Below, piece after piece: positions 1 through 11,072 of a stretch of DNA of 64,000 nucleotides (its first letter is position 1; each line of letters starts with the position of its first letter). A program made the position numbers and the translations under genes. The DNA is from Hexactinellida sp. DTS-2022 (Eukaryota > Porifera > Hexactinellida), in NCBI GenBank assembly GCA_028753945.1, contig JAPNXP010000014.1:2604001-2668000 (forward strand). The letters run 5' to 3'. Below the pieces are notes generated by a model. That model did not search any database. It saw nothing but the letters and a program-made list of their open reading frames with translations, and was not told the origin of the DNA.

Positions 1-224
1 TGGAAGGGTGTGAAAATCGCATAACTTACATTCCACAAATATTTTCGATAAACCAATATTACCGTTGGACTCCCAAAATATGACTTCCTATATGACAATA
101 ATACATTTCCTGTGTCTAGCATTAGCGGATTACGGGATATCAATAAGTAACAATACTGTTTTAGGCCTACGCTAATTTTACCGTAAAACGAAGTTTACAG
201 TCCCTATATTAAAGAAGTCCCTGC
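1..224 (-). repeat. Dispersed repeat, cut by window edge
   Basis: Matches the reverse complement of 54225-54430 almost base for base. It ends at 224 in the terminus that reads CAGGGACTTCTTTAATATAG on the other strand. The CAG end resembles hAT/pogo termini, but the other end lies outside the window, so no TSD can be tested. No coding sequence is visible. Confidence 0.6.
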
Positions 225-593
225 CATAATATAATAATAATATTACTTTGTAGAGTAAGATTCGAAAATTCGTGTATTTTCTCCGACTGAACCGTAAAAT
301 AATAATGTATGCGGTTGTCTGCGGGTCTAAATATGGTTTTATTTATTGGAGTGGATGAAGGACTATTGATTCATGTTTACATGATGCTGCATTTCTCAAT
401 CGCCCTCAATTGTCTATTTTGACTTTTGATGATCTAACAATACAAGTAAATTATTTTTAACTAAGGTAAATGTTTGAAGGAAATTGGTATAATTAGTTGA
501 TGAATTTGTACAAAGTTATTATCTTTATAAAGAGGAAATAAAATACTTTCGAAACATGTCATAACTTTGTTGTTACTATTTATATAAGCCTTA
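225..593. other. AT-rich, nothing recognised
   Basis: Low-complexity AT-rich sequence. I see no coding frame, terminal repeat or RNA gene. Confidence 0.5.
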
Positions 594-606
594 CAGTGGT
601 CGGCAA

Positions 607-768
607 CAGGGTTTCACTATACCCCCCCTGAAATTCTTTTGATAAAAAGGACCCCCCTCTCAAGGGGAGGGGGTTTAATTAACTATAGCGAAATGTTAAT
701 TACCTCCCCCTAACTTCTATTATTGGACTTCGTTAACCCCCCTGAATTAAAGTCTAGATCCATCACTG
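607..768. mobile_element. hAT MITE nested in the terminus of 594-1793
   Basis: Ends CAGGGTTTCACTATAC and (other strand) CAGTGATGGATCTAG. It is bounded by an exact 8-bp TSD GTCGGCAA at 599-606 and 769-776. It sits inside the terminal inverted repeat of the outer element, just 13 bp from its end. 162 bp, C-rich, non-coding. Confidence 0.85.
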
Positions 769-948
769 GTCGGCAACCTTTTGAACATACGGGCCAGATT
801 GATTAATTTACCGCATTTTCGGGCCAAGCGATTTACCATCCTTTAGTCTTACTCCGAATTGTTCCATTGTAGAATTGATGATCATGAGTAAATTTGAATT
901 GACTAATAGCAATAATGTTACCACACTATAATTTATAAAAATATTGTT

Positions 949-1429
949 CACCCTCCCCATTCTGAACCTCGCTAGTCCGAACACAGATACAAAATTATCA
1001 TTCGTAAAATTTTGAATTTTTTTTAACATTACATTGGAATTGTGAAAAATTGTCTTAGAGTTGTATTTGGGTAGTACATTAGATGTCGAAAATTAGCACA
1101 CCGGTTCTTAGAACATATCGGATCTAAGAACACTATTTGGAAAACGGTTTACATTTACCCTATATAAGAACATTCCAGTTATAAGCACATTAAGTGAAGT
1201 TCCCGGAGATGTGCTTATACTCTGCATCCAACGTACCATGTTAAATGTTTAGTTTGGATTAAAAAGGCTTTGGACTTGTATGGTTTGGATTATTAGGATT
1301 TCAGGATCTCATTTATAGAGGCTTATATAATCGTATTAGTTGACTATTCCATACGAATTCACAAATCGGAACAGAATTTAAAAAAAATCGGAACACCTCT
1401 CTTCCGGATAGCGAGGGTGTATTGTATTT
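949..1429 (-). mobile_element. pogo-like (TA-TSD) MITE fixed inside the hAT composite
   Basis: The right end reads on the other strand CACCCTCGCTATCC and is followed by TA. The left end is CACCCTCCCC with TT where TA is expected. Homologous to 12882-13177 and 21734-22064. It lies at the same internal position of the hAT element as 12882-13177 does in its host. It is longer than those copies partly because 1077-1233 lies inside it. Confidence 0.7.
1077..1233. mobile_element. TA-flanked MITE nested in 949-1429
   Basis: This 157-bp block is absent from the sister copies 12882-13177 and 21734-22064. It starts CATTAGATGTC and ends, on the other strand, CGTTGGATGC; both ends carry GCACA near CCGG and are flanked by GTA. 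TA duplications at 1075-1076 and 1234-1235 fit a Tc1/mariner/pogo-type insertion. Confidence 0.6.
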
Positions 1430-1459
1430 TTGGATTCATTTGAATGAATGAATCGGAGG

Positions 1460-1694
1460 CAGGCCTTCATCTGGGTGCGCGGCGCGCACTCAGGGGTGCG
1501 TGATTTTAAGGAAAATGCTGGAAGGGTGCGTGAAATTGGAATTAATTGGGTGCGCAGTGCGCACCCAGAGTATTTTTAATACTAAATTTGGTCTTTTTTT
1601 GGTAAATATGCTATTTTTGGTCTATTTGGGTGCGCGATTGTAAAATAAACATTTCCTAGGGTGCGCGGATCTCTTATTGCTAGATGAAGTCCTG
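1460..1694. mobile_element. hAT MITE, CAGGCCTTCATC family, copy 1
   Basis: Starts CAGGCCTTCATCTGGGTGCG and ends, on the other strand, CAGGACTTCATCTAGC. The 8-bp TSD ATCGGAGG is exact (1452-1459, 1695-1702). Copies at 60973-61208 (nearly identical) and 5330-5514 (diverged). The interior is repeated GGTGCGCG motifs, strikingly GC-rich against its surroundings. Non-coding. Confidence 0.92.
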
Positions 1695-1806
1695 ATCGGA
1701 GGTAATGATGAGCATGTTTATAGAGAGCAGCAGGCCGGTTCATTTCGCCTTGTGGGCAGATCTGGCCCTCGGGCCGTGGGTTGCCGACTCCTGATATTAT
1801 AAGCTA

Positions 1807-2187
1807 CAGTGTTCGGAAAAATACCGCCCTTTTCTAGAAAAGACCGGGCAGGTGGAAAAAACCGCCCTTTTCTGAACTTTTCTGCCTTTTTCTATTGATT
1901 GGCCTACGCGTAATTAATAAGCGTATTTCGGTGTACTTAGTGGTTAATCCACTAACCTTTGTATAACATTAGGGATCCACTCTCAAAAGTCCTAAATTTA
2001 ACAATCGTTGGTGTAGAATCTCTATAAAATATCTGTCTCATGCATATAGAAGCTGACCATAAATGGGCCTCTAGTGTTGCCATATATGGTCATAAGTGTT
2101 TTTTCCCCCAATTTAACTGCCCTTTTCTGGGGTGGAAAAAAACGGTTTTCCGGTTTTTCCCGGGGTGGTCTTTTCTGGCAAACACTG
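1807..2187. mobile_element. hAT MITE
   Basis: Starts CAGTGTTCGGAAAAATACCG and ends, on the other strand, CAGTGTTTGCCAGAAAAG. Exact 8-bp TSD ATAAGCTA at 1799-1806 and 2188-2195. Its left TSD begins only 6 bp after the end of the previous hAT composite. The CCGCCCTTTTCT motif recurs near both ends. 381 bp, non-coding. Confidence 0.92.
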
Positions 2188-2195
2188 ATAAGCTA

Positions 2196-3195
2196 TCCTA
2201 GAGATTGAAAGACAAAATGGTATTTATCAACTTAAATTTAAACCAGCAAGCTGATATCATATCTATGACTTTCAGTTAGGTGAAATTTGAATGTATCCCT
2301 AATGATTCTCCGCTATTGAAAGTTTTTTTAAGTTTCCGACTATGCTGAAAGCGAAAGAAGTTAAACAATTTAATTTTATCAACCTTAATTTTCACATTTT
2401 TCACCAATTTTTACCTCTGTGATAACACACATGATAAACTGTTTCGCTCGAAATTTCACTAGTGAAAAAGGTATATATAAAGTTTAGTAGTAATCAAAAG
2501 GAATATTACTAAGATAATTTAATGATTATGTTTAACTATATCGTCGAAAGAACTATAGAGTTACTATTAAAATTTTAATGTAGCGTCCACTTTTTTGTGG
2601 AGCGCCGATCCTTTTAAAGTTGATGAACTTTTGCCGTACCGCCGCTAGATTTTTTCAGAGCACGCTCAACGCGGTGCGTTCTTATTTGCTGCAAATAATT
2701 TTAGAATGAATTGCTAATTTTGCTATATTGGCGCAGAAATTGTTGGGTTTATTTGAATATTTTTTTGATTGAAAATGGGAGTGAGCTGCTTATGGTATAA
2801 TAATCGCGTAGGGGAGCACGCTACAAAAAATGGCGAGTTCTTTTGAGAAATATCTTTGGCGTTAGTTTCGATTTTATTGAGGAGACTATTATGATCACAA
2901 AATTTCATCTCTTCCGTTGGGAGTTATTCATTCATAACAATTTGTATACCTAAATTTGTGTTTATTCATGCACTACATGACATTGTTTATTGAAATAATT
3001 ATCAATATCATATAAAATGAGCACTTCTCAAAGTTAGACATCATTGGGCCTCTAAGTCTGAGAACCGTGATATCCCAGATCTCAACACCATGCTATATTT
3101 CGTAGCTATACATTGAAAAAATCCGACAATTCAAACATCTATAAGACAACTTTCAATAATATAATTTATACCTAGTTGATAATTTAATTTCTGCA
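2196..3195. other. No recognised feature
   Basis: AT-rich sequence with a short GC-richer patch near 2590-2690. No frame longer than about 60 codons, no splice-flanked coding block and no terminal repeats recognised. Confidence 0.4.
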
Positions 3196-3197
3196 TA

Positions 3198-3382
3198 CAG
3201 GTAAACCTCCCAAAGCGGCACCTCCGAGTAGCGGCAACCTCCGAGAAGCGGCACAAAATCATTCTCCAGATGGGTGCCGCTATGGGAGTTTAACCTTACG
3301 AGCAACCTCCCAAAGCGGCAACCTCCGAGAAGCGGCACAAAATCATTCTCCCGATGGGTGCCGCTTTTGGGAGGTTTACCTG
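3198..3382. mobile_element. pogo-like MITE with internally duplicated unit
   Basis: Ends CAGGTAAACCTCCCAAAGCG and (other strand) CAGGTAAACCTCCCAAAAGC, flanked by TA (3196-3197, 3383-3384). The interior holds a near-complete direct duplication of the block CCTCCGAGAAGCGGCACAAA. The frames across it are by-products of this repetition. Confidence 0.85.
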
Positions 3383-3384
3383 TA

Positions 3385-3703
3385 TTTCGAATTTATAGTC
3401 TTTTGTCTCAAATTTTTTAATATCGGCGAAATCAGTGAGACTAGCTCAAAAATACACTTGATAACACTATGTGAATCATTAATGTAACATCTACTGACAC
3501 TACTGCTTAAATATGAAGATTATTCAACATGGGAGACCTTGTTTATAGTGTCTATCATAGTTTAATTCTCTTTGGTTGGCCAAACTTCGTCATTAAAAGA
3601 ATGGTGCCTAGATAAATGTGATTTCATATTAAGAGCTGATATTTTTAATTAACCTATATATCACCAAAGAATATCAGATGATCTTAAATGAAGGCAATAT
3701 AGA
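3385..3703. other. No recognised feature
   Basis: AT-rich spacer between two MITEs. Nothing seen. Confidence 0.4.
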
Positions 3704-3711
3704 AATCCAAT

Positions 3712-4075
3712 CAGTGATGTGCTCCGTTACTTTATATCTCCCGTTACCGTTACTTTATTTCTTCAGTTACCGTTTATCCGTTTACCTTTATTCAGTACAG
3801 TTTACCTTAATGTAACGGTAACTGATTTAAAATGACATTGTAATTGCAATGGAATAAGTTTAACGTAGTAACGGTTACTGTGTTACGGTAATTTAGTGGT
3901 AAGGTGACTGATTAAAGATATCGGTAACTAGTTAAAAGTAACGGATTTCCGTTACCGTTACTTTGTTCCGTTACCGTTACTCGGCGACGCCCGTTACCGT
4001 TACTTTTTCCATTACAGTTACTTGTCGACACCCGTTACCGTTTACTCCGTTTACTAGTAACGGAGCACATCACTG
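3712..4075. mobile_element. hAT MITE filled with CCGTTA motifs
   Basis: Inverted ends CAGTGATGTGCTCCGTTAC, with an exact 8-bp TSD AATCCAAT (3704-3711, 4076-4083). The interior is mostly repeats of CCGTTA / TAACGG in both orientations, likely subterminal transposase-binding repeats. Superficially telomere-like, but confined to the element. 364 bp, non-coding. Confidence 0.93.
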
Positions 4076-4083
4076 AATCCAAT

Positions 4084-4512
4084 AGAATAATTCATACCAT
4101 AGGATTTCCGCAATCATTAATAGATCAACTCAGATAAGTAATGCTATCGATAGTTTCAGGTGCTGATGTACACACTAGCCTGCAATAAATGTAAAATGAT
4201 CGAAGCCGATATGAACTATGAACTATATAATGACCGTTCATTTCATCGAGAGATAACTCAATATACAAGTATAAATATTGAGAATAATTTCCTTGACATG
4301 TGACTGAATTGATTCGATTTAGTGTCTTGTCGATGAGCATAAAGATTTTAATGGAACCAAAATTAAAGTCGAAGCACACTTTCAAGAGATCAAATCATTA
4401 GAACCCATCAAAATACGATCATACCCTAATTGTATTCAAATGAATCTAACCACAAAAGAGAGTAGAACAGATGCGTATTAGTGCAGTGGGATAACCATAC
4501 AATGGTTCATTC
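4084..4512. other. No recognised feature
   Basis: AT-rich. The longest minus-strand frame (4125-4385) has no homology I recognise and no splice context. Confidence 0.4.
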
Positions 4513-4889
4513 TTTGATAAAAGCACAAATTTTGCACACATGTACTTTGATGTAGTGCGAACATTTTGGATATTGAGGCAATTGAAAGAGGGCCTATATC
4601 AGCGAGCAGCGACCTTTCCCACTTGATCGAAATTCATTTGAGCGAAACCCGTTTGAGCGAATCCATTTGACCGACGAACTCTTTTAGCTAACCCCCAATT
4701 AGCGAATTAAGAAATACAATGTATAAGGAATTTAGATTGATTTAATGGGTTAGTGGAAGATCAATATATTAATGAAGAATAATACATTAAGAAATCTGAA
4801 AAAATTAAAACAAAATATTAGTACCGCTCATTATTATTTTTATAAAATGTGTTAGTTGACTACAATATGCTGTTAAAGTGCAATATTTG

Positions 4890-6340
4890 TGGGTTAAGAC
4901 AAATTGTGTGCTATTCCAAGTTGAAACCCTTCCACATTCTTATTCCCCATAATATATTCCCTTGTAATAATGTCAATTATTTCATTGATTTGCTTATACT
5001 TAGTGCTATTTGAGTGTCGTTTGATATTGCCAGCTTCAATTTGGACTAATTGAGTTCTGTTGCTCCTTACTCTCTGATCAATTTTGAGATGAATTCGTAA
5101 ATATTGGCATGCGTTTTCTCAATGGCGCGTTTTAGACGCAGGTGCCAACTTTCAAGGTTGATATTTGTCCTCCGTTGAATTCCATACATATTCCAAAGAT
5201 TGTGATCAACATTGTTAATCCAGTGTTCTCGAAGTATTCAAAAAGACTTTCTACCTCGAAAGGACAATGCTGTTTTATGTCGTCAAAGGTTTGAGGGATA
5301 ATATCCTCCTGAATAAATACTATCGCAAGTAGGGTTTCATCCAGGCGTGTGCAACGCGCCTGCAGGCGCGTAATTTCAAAAGGAAACTTTTCTAGGCGCG
5401 CGAAAATTGAGAGATGCTCCCATAGACTTAATACAAATTGAGTATTTTAGGCGCGTGTGAGCGAGCTCAAACTTAATCTAGGCGCGCGGAAAATTTTGGC
5501 TAGATGAAAGCCTGATCGCAAGAAGTATTCGAATATACATTCTACGACCTTCGTGTTGTATATAGATCGGTGATAAACTTAATAATTGTACACACCTATA
5601 ATATGCTTGACAAAAATGAAAGTACACCCACAAATACGAGTGGTGGGAAACTCTGTCTATATACTTGATATTAAACCACTTTCAAAATCACAAGTAAATT
5701 ATGTAGGCATCAAAAGTACATCTAGGCTGTCAGCTTTATCTTTGAGGGAAGAATATGTTGCTAGTGTTTTAGGGGATAGTAGACAATAAACCAATTGAAT
5801 GAGTTTGTCGCCCTCAAAGCCATGAATAGTGAAAACCTGGGTATATATTTAGTTACACACATAAATGTACCATCAGAACATCAATGAGACTTGGTAGAAA
5901 GCCTACGAATATTTTCTGCTGTACTAAAAATTACTATGTCATTATTGGCCGAAAAAAAACGTTTGAAATTACAACCTGCAATAGTTTTTCTTAGTTGACT
6001 TGGTATATTAGTTCAGCTCGCGACATTGGAAGTGTAGGGATATGGCTAAGCCTTTCACAATCCAGGAAGAGTCAATTTGATTGAACAAAGGAAATCGTGA
6101 TGCATCAGTATGATTTTGTGAAAGCAATGCAGAAGCTTCATTATATAATACAGTGATATGAGTTACTTGAGTTCTAACTTTTATCTTAAGATCACAAATA
6201 ACTTCTTCAACCATCTACTCTCTAGATCCGGATAGCAATGGTATTTATTAGTAGTAAAATGCTCGATGTCTGTATTACCTTGGTCGTTATTTGTATATAT
6301 ATACTCCCGGTACGACATCGCCATCGCTTTTTCGTATTGC
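4890..6340 (-). pseudogene. Decayed MULE transposase
   Basis: On the minus strand the pieces run in the order of animal MULE transposases. A FLYWCH-like block comes first (about 6230-6340; KKRWRCR, then a late HxH/HC-type patch). Next is an N-terminal spacer (6008-6214; VTHITVLYNEAS), then the MULE domain core with DGTF (about 5880-5960). The C-terminal signature is HNLWNMYGIQRRTN...LESWH...ANIYEFI (about 5100-5230). Frames are broken by several stops and shifts and by the nested hAT MITE, so it cannot be functional. Catalyses cut-and-paste transposition in intact relatives. Confidence 0.72.
5330..5514. mobile_element. hAT MITE, CAGGCCTTCATC family, diverged copy
   Basis: Left end TAGGGTTTCATCCAGG, right end on the other strand CAGGCTTTCATCTAGCC, with exact 8-bp TSD ATCGCAAG (5322-5329, 5515-5522). 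The interior carries AGGCGCG repeats. Inserted in the MULE transposase gene. Confidence 0.88.
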
Positions 6341-7419
6341 TCGCATTAGATTTATCAAATCTATATGAATAACAATCGAAACTTGAGCCTGATAATTATT
6401 CGTGGTTGTATAACATGATGCCATAAATTTGTAATAAGAAAAGTTCTCTATGATTGATTAATTAACTTGTATCCTCAATTTATATATGCCAACAATAGTG
6501 CATTGCTTAGTTTACACACTTCCATTGTTGAACATTATCACATTAATTACTTAATTTATATTCCTTATACATTGCATTTCTTAATTCGCTATTCTGAGGG
6601 TTTGCTAAAAGAGTTCATCGCTCATCTACTACTTCGCTCAAATGGGTTCGCTCAAATTCATTTCGCTCAAGTGGGGACGAATCATATCAGCCATGGCAGC
6701 TCGCCAAAGTTACCACGTCCGATAGTGTTCGCCTGACTTGTCCCCCATTAATATTGTTCAAATTTAGTCATATCGTCTCTTTATTGTTGATTTCGGGTTC
6801 GGAGTAAAATTACCGATAATTTGATATATAACATGACCATATTTGGAAGAATAATTCCATAGCAATGCTGGAATGTATCAGGAATGTGTCAAAGATTCCA
6901 TTCTCCAATTTTGTCCTTACCCAATCATGTGACCCCTCTTTCGACTCCATTCAACTACCTGAGTATAGTTATATACACCTACCGACTCTCTAAAACGTGA
7001 TTTGATAAAATTATTTGAGATTTACCATGATTTACCATAAATATCGAAGAATTCTATCAAATCACGCTTTACCTGGTCGGTACTTCCAAATGTGGTAATG
7101 TGATATATCAAACTATCGGTAATTTACTCCAAAATCAAATTCAAAAATAAAGAGACGATGTGATTATTTGAACTGTTTTTTTATGGGGACAAGTCGGGCG
7201 TACACTACCGGACGTGGTAACTTTGGCGAGCACTTATGGCTGATATAGGCCCTCTTTCAATTGCTTCAATATCCAAAAATGTTCACACTACACAAAGTAC
7301 ATGTGTGCAAATTTTGTGCTTTTATCAAAAAAAAAGAAAAATCTGTTCAAATGTTGATGCTATCCGCCTGAGCTATATAGCCAAACATATAATGTGTTGG
7401 TAATTTATGGTATTTAAAT

Positions 7420-7963
7420 TAGAGCACTCCGCGGGGCGGATTAATAAATGCGGGTTTCGGGACCCGCAACCCGCGGGTTCTTGAGGGTCAAAGGATCAGA
7501 ATGTTTGCGGGGCGGGTCGGGTGCGGGTCACGGAATCGTTTTGCGGGTCGTATGTGGGTCAGAGATTCTTACTGTGGGTTGGTGCGGGTCAGCGCGGGTT
7601 TGCGGATGAGTTCTCGCTAAGGATTATTTGGGGTCGCAGTGTTCACTAACTGTAACAATGCATCCCTCTATAGTTCCTAAACAAAATTAATGATCAATAT
7701 AATCTTAAGATGGCAGAAGTCTTGCGATGGAACGAATTGTACGGTGAATTATTTCGTAATCCCGAATAATAAACTCGTAATTCTTCAAATTTTCGGCCAA
7801 AATATATTGCCGTCTTCTTTATTCCTTAAGGATGTATATATTTTAGTTTCGGGTTGGTGCGGGTTCATTTGTTTATATTGTCGGATTTTCGGGGTGGGGA
7901 GGTCAATCACTAATAGATGCGGGGCGAGTGCGGGTCCCGCATATGACCCGTCGCAGAGCTCTA
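7420..7963. mobile_element. GC-rich hAT-like element
   Basis: Ends TAGAGCACTCCGCGGGGCGG and (other strand) TAGAGCTCTGCGACGGGTCA. The flanks ATTTAAAT (7412-7419) and ATGCAAAT (7964-7971) agree at 6 of 8 positions, consistent with an aged 8-bp TSD. The interior is full of GCGGGT motifs near both ends. Frames of up to 98 codons here come from the GC-rich repeats. Confidence 0.65.
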
Positions 7964-7971
7964 ATGCAAAT

Positions 7972-9904
7972 ACAAACATGCCTTAAATAGTGTAAATTTG
8001 TTACTCAGTTTCCAATTTTTATGGAAATGGTTGCCAATTTTTTTAAGCAAAAACTAGACGATCAAAATACAATCCGTTCATAAATAACAGTCAAAAGTCT
8101 GGATTAAGCATCTTTCATACGTTTCCCTTAAATGATGTATTAATGTTGACATCTTCCAAACAGTATAGGGAAGTAGTGGGGTGGGGCAGCATATCAATAT
8201 AATTGTTCAATTTTTGATAAAGCATGAATTTGGCAATGACATAGATAAATATATTATTGAAAGATAAGGATATGGGGGCATCGCGAAATTTTAATATTTT
8301 CAAGAAGGCGGCCAAAGGTTGTCGGAAAGAGTCGGACCAAAGCCCTCTCTCGCGATAACTTGTTAAATGACTTCGTAGTGTTTATGTACGCATAGTCATT
8401 CTCAAATAGTTGTGCTAGTGAAGTTATAGGGGTTACTCGATAGGGTAGAAACAATTTATGAGAATGGAATGTGTTACATTCCAGGGGTTGTACGGAATCC
8501 CCCATCCCAAACATGTTTATGTGACCCCTATAATGACTGGAGAATTTATGCTGATTACGAATATCAGCATTAACAATTGATTAAACTTCAATAGGAAGAG
8601 TTAATTGCCTTTTGCATACCTCTATGCACTCCAGTAGATCCACCACGTGCTTGGAGTAGTACGTACTTCAGCTTAGTATGTCTGTGCCAATTTTCATGCT
8701 TATATCAAAATCTGAACTATTACGCCAATGTGGCTGATATGTTACCTCACTAATTGTTTAAAACTCCTCTGTATAATTTCTATTTCAGCATTGCCCAATT
8801 CGTTCTGGAATTGTTAATGCTGAAAGGTTAATTCCTTAACCTCTTCAAAATCAATTTAATTTTTGACTCTCTTTCAGGAAAAGCGAATAGGAAATCTTGC
8901 TTTCAGAGTGAGCTAACTTGGCTAATCTTGCTCTTTCCGGAATTATATAGTTGACAAATATCTTAAAAGACGCATAACTACATTTAAAGGGATAAAAATA
9001 CAAATAACTTATGTAATTTACCAGATTTGTAAAATGGATTGTTTTGGTTGAAATGACTTGCACCCTTATGCTCAAAGCTCTGAATCGATTGTACAAGGTT
9101 CTGTACTAGCACTAGCACTCTGTAGCACTCTATTGTTTCTGGCTTCCAGGGGATGTCCCCGTGGACCCAAATGGGGGGCTTACAGCGCCCCCCAGACATC
9201 CAGCTGGCGATGGAATTACTTGTTATAACGTGGATCCACAAACTTTCCCCCAGAATATATTTTTTATGAAATCCTAACTGAGAATTCATATGAACCAAAA
9301 ATTATCTAAGCTGTATGCTTAATTTTCTTCTGTTTTATTAAGTTCAAGTTAGTACAAAAATACACTGTTAGTTAGTATGTATAATGTAAAGCACAAACTA
9401 AGATTTATTGTTTTTGCTGTTATTATTTGGTCCAAAATCCTTAGTATTTTAACTTTTCAAGAAAAGTAAGGTTTAATTAATATCCCGTAGGCTAAATTGC
9501 TCTTACAAATTAGATTAATAGTTTATCGAAATTACTTACAACAACAACAAAAAACCTCCACCCAAAAAAATAAATCCCTTTGCCAATTAACAGGCAGGCA
9601 TCCTGATCCCCTGGAGCCTGGAGGGTTTACCCTGGAAAACCAGCTATCTACTGAACCAGGATATTTCCCACAGATGGCACCTTAATCAGGAATCTTTCGA
9701 CGGATTTTAAAATGTATTCAAAAAATATATATATAAAATAAATACTAATAAAAATATATAAATTAAATTAAAACAAAACAAAACGTTACTTGACACAAAC
9801 AATACGAATACACTGCTACAACTAGTTCATCGCACCTCCGAATCTTCCGCCTAGTCTTCTTCAACTCCAGGTGTTTTGGATCTAAAGGGGAGACTCAGAC
9901 CGAG
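7972..9904. other. Mostly unresolved; dispersed repeat at about 8390-8645
   Basis: A block at about 8390-8645 shares short stretches (GCATAGTC, ACTCGATAGGG, GCTGATTACGAATATC, CTCTATGCACTCC) with 36086-36270, 55190-55310 and the flank at 58288, so it is a dispersed repeat of unknown class. The rest, including frames at 8254-8514 and 8984-9298, shows no recognisable protein. 9722-9785 is AT-rich and may be the 3' tail of the LINE that follows on the minus strand. Confidence 0.45.
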
Positions 9905-9929
9905 GGGTTAATGGTGTATTATTGATAGT

Positions 9930-10990
9930 TAAATAACCCATGCGGGATCAAATAATTTTTAAATCGGTTAGTCTTGACTTTGGGGAGCGGAAGTTACGCT
10001 TATTTCGGAGGGAGTACCTGGTGTTAATAGGTTGTGGTAAAAGGTAATGTAATCTGCTTGAATTCAAACAAATGGTCGAGAAGAATCTTTTAGCTAATTT
10101 CTCCCTCCGAGCAGATGTCTTAATTTTAATTTGTGTTTAGCGCATGCCAACTCGTATGTCAAATTCGGTTCGATGATCTTCATCGACCTCCTCTGAATAC
10201 TTTCGAGCTCAGCATAAATCGGCTACGGTCAGGGAGTTATGCCAAACGGGGCACGAATATTCAATAACCGGCCTTATTACAGCTGTTTAGAACATCAGCA
10301 GGTCTAGGCTATCTAGCCCAGCCCTACGAAGCTGCCTTAGGTGGTAGAGGCGTTTAGAGGCCTTGGAGTATATATAGTTGGTGTTATCGGCCCAGGTTAG
10401 CTTGTCATTAATAAAAATACCTAACAATTTAAAGGAAGACACTCGCTCAATATCCATCCCCAGGATGGTTAGAGGCGGGATAGCTGTTGGTTGTTTATGG
10501 AAACAGATGACCATGCCTTTCGTTTTTCTAATGTTGGGAACCATGTTGTTAGCAGAGAACCATGAGGTGGTAAGGCCCATGATGGATTGCATTGAGCTAA
10601 CACTCCCCTTCCCAACCCTGATCGTTAACGTTGTGTCGTCCATATACTTGTGAGTAGCACATGGAGGTGTCAGGTCATTAATCAGGACAACGAAGAGTAG
10701 CGGCCCAAGCCATGTTCCTGTGTATAGGTCCCTTTCTAATGGACCCAGTCAGAGAGCTCCTGACCTAGTCTCACCCTTTGGGACCTGTCGGAAAGGAAAG
10801 CCCTACCATCTGATGATGATTCCGGGTAATTCGTACATCTTACATTTGTTGATCAGCACTGTGTGGTCAACGTGGTAAAAACCCTTTCGGTAGTCCAATA
10901 GAACTACGTGAGAGGCCATCCTTTCATCTTCAGCGACGAGCCAGGTATGAACCATGTCAACCAAAGCATGAGGGTATGCTTCCACCAGCG
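9930..10990 (-). pseudogene. LINE reverse transcriptase, decayed
   Basis: The minus strand shows reverse-transcriptase blocks in order: LLDYRKGFYHVDHTVL (about 10850-10910), GTWLGPLLFVVLINDL (about 10675-10725) and the catalytic YMDDTTLT (about 10620-10645). Then WFSANNMVPNIRKTK and SFKLLGIFINDKLTW (about 10390-10560), and the RPVIEYSCPVWH tail (about 10225-10265). The first catalytic aspartate (LLDY) and the DD pair are visible. Stops and frame changes separate the blocks. In living relatives this enzyme copies element RNA at a nicked target site. Confidence 0.85.
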
Positions 10991-11072
10991 ATGAGGATCA
11001 CAGTTACGGAGTAACTGGATCCTCTGATGGTAGCATGTGGCTCTGATGGTTTTAGCATCCCTAATCACTCTA

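Larger units (their letters stand above)
594..1793 (-). mobile_element. Composite hAT MITE, copy 1, containing four insertions
   Basis: Ends read CAGTGGTCGGCAAC at the left and, on the other strand, CAGGAGTCGGCAAC at the right. It is the same family as 12792-13359 in opposite orientation: the subterminal sequence after each end matches. The immediate flanks do not form an 8-bp TSD, so an end may have been altered. It contains 607-768, 949-1429 (itself containing 1077-1233) and 1460-1694. Non-coding. Confidence 0.75.
4604..6683 (-). mobile_element. MULE (Mutator-like) transposon
   Basis: A 2080-bp insertion in the left arm of the foldback element. Terminal inverted repeats of over 100 bp carry repeated TTGAGCGAA-type motifs at both ends. 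Flanked by ATATCAGC (4596-4603, 6684-6691); counting one mismatch this is a 9-bp duplication, the usual MULE size. Encodes a decayed transposase on the minus strand and contains a hAT MITE at 5330-5514. Confidence 0.8.
4513..7329. mobile_element. Foldback (long inverted repeat) element, split by a MULE
   Basis: Removing the MULE at 4604-6683 leaves about 735 bp whose outer 250-290 bp on each side (4513-4603 plus about 6692-6860 against about 7040-7329) are imperfect inverted repeats. The centre holds a smaller palindrome (about 6985-7083) with GTGATTTGATA arms. No clear TSD at the outermost ends, so the exact boundary and class are unsettled. Confidence 0.6.

Noticed and set aside
3712-4075. 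CCGTTA arrays that look like telomere repeats
   Set aside because: They lie strictly inside a hAT element with exact TSD and occur in both orientations, so they are subterminal repeats of the element.
7690-7986. 98- and 64-codon overlapping frames
   Set aside because: They cross the GC-rich repeat of a hAT element and show no conserved protein.
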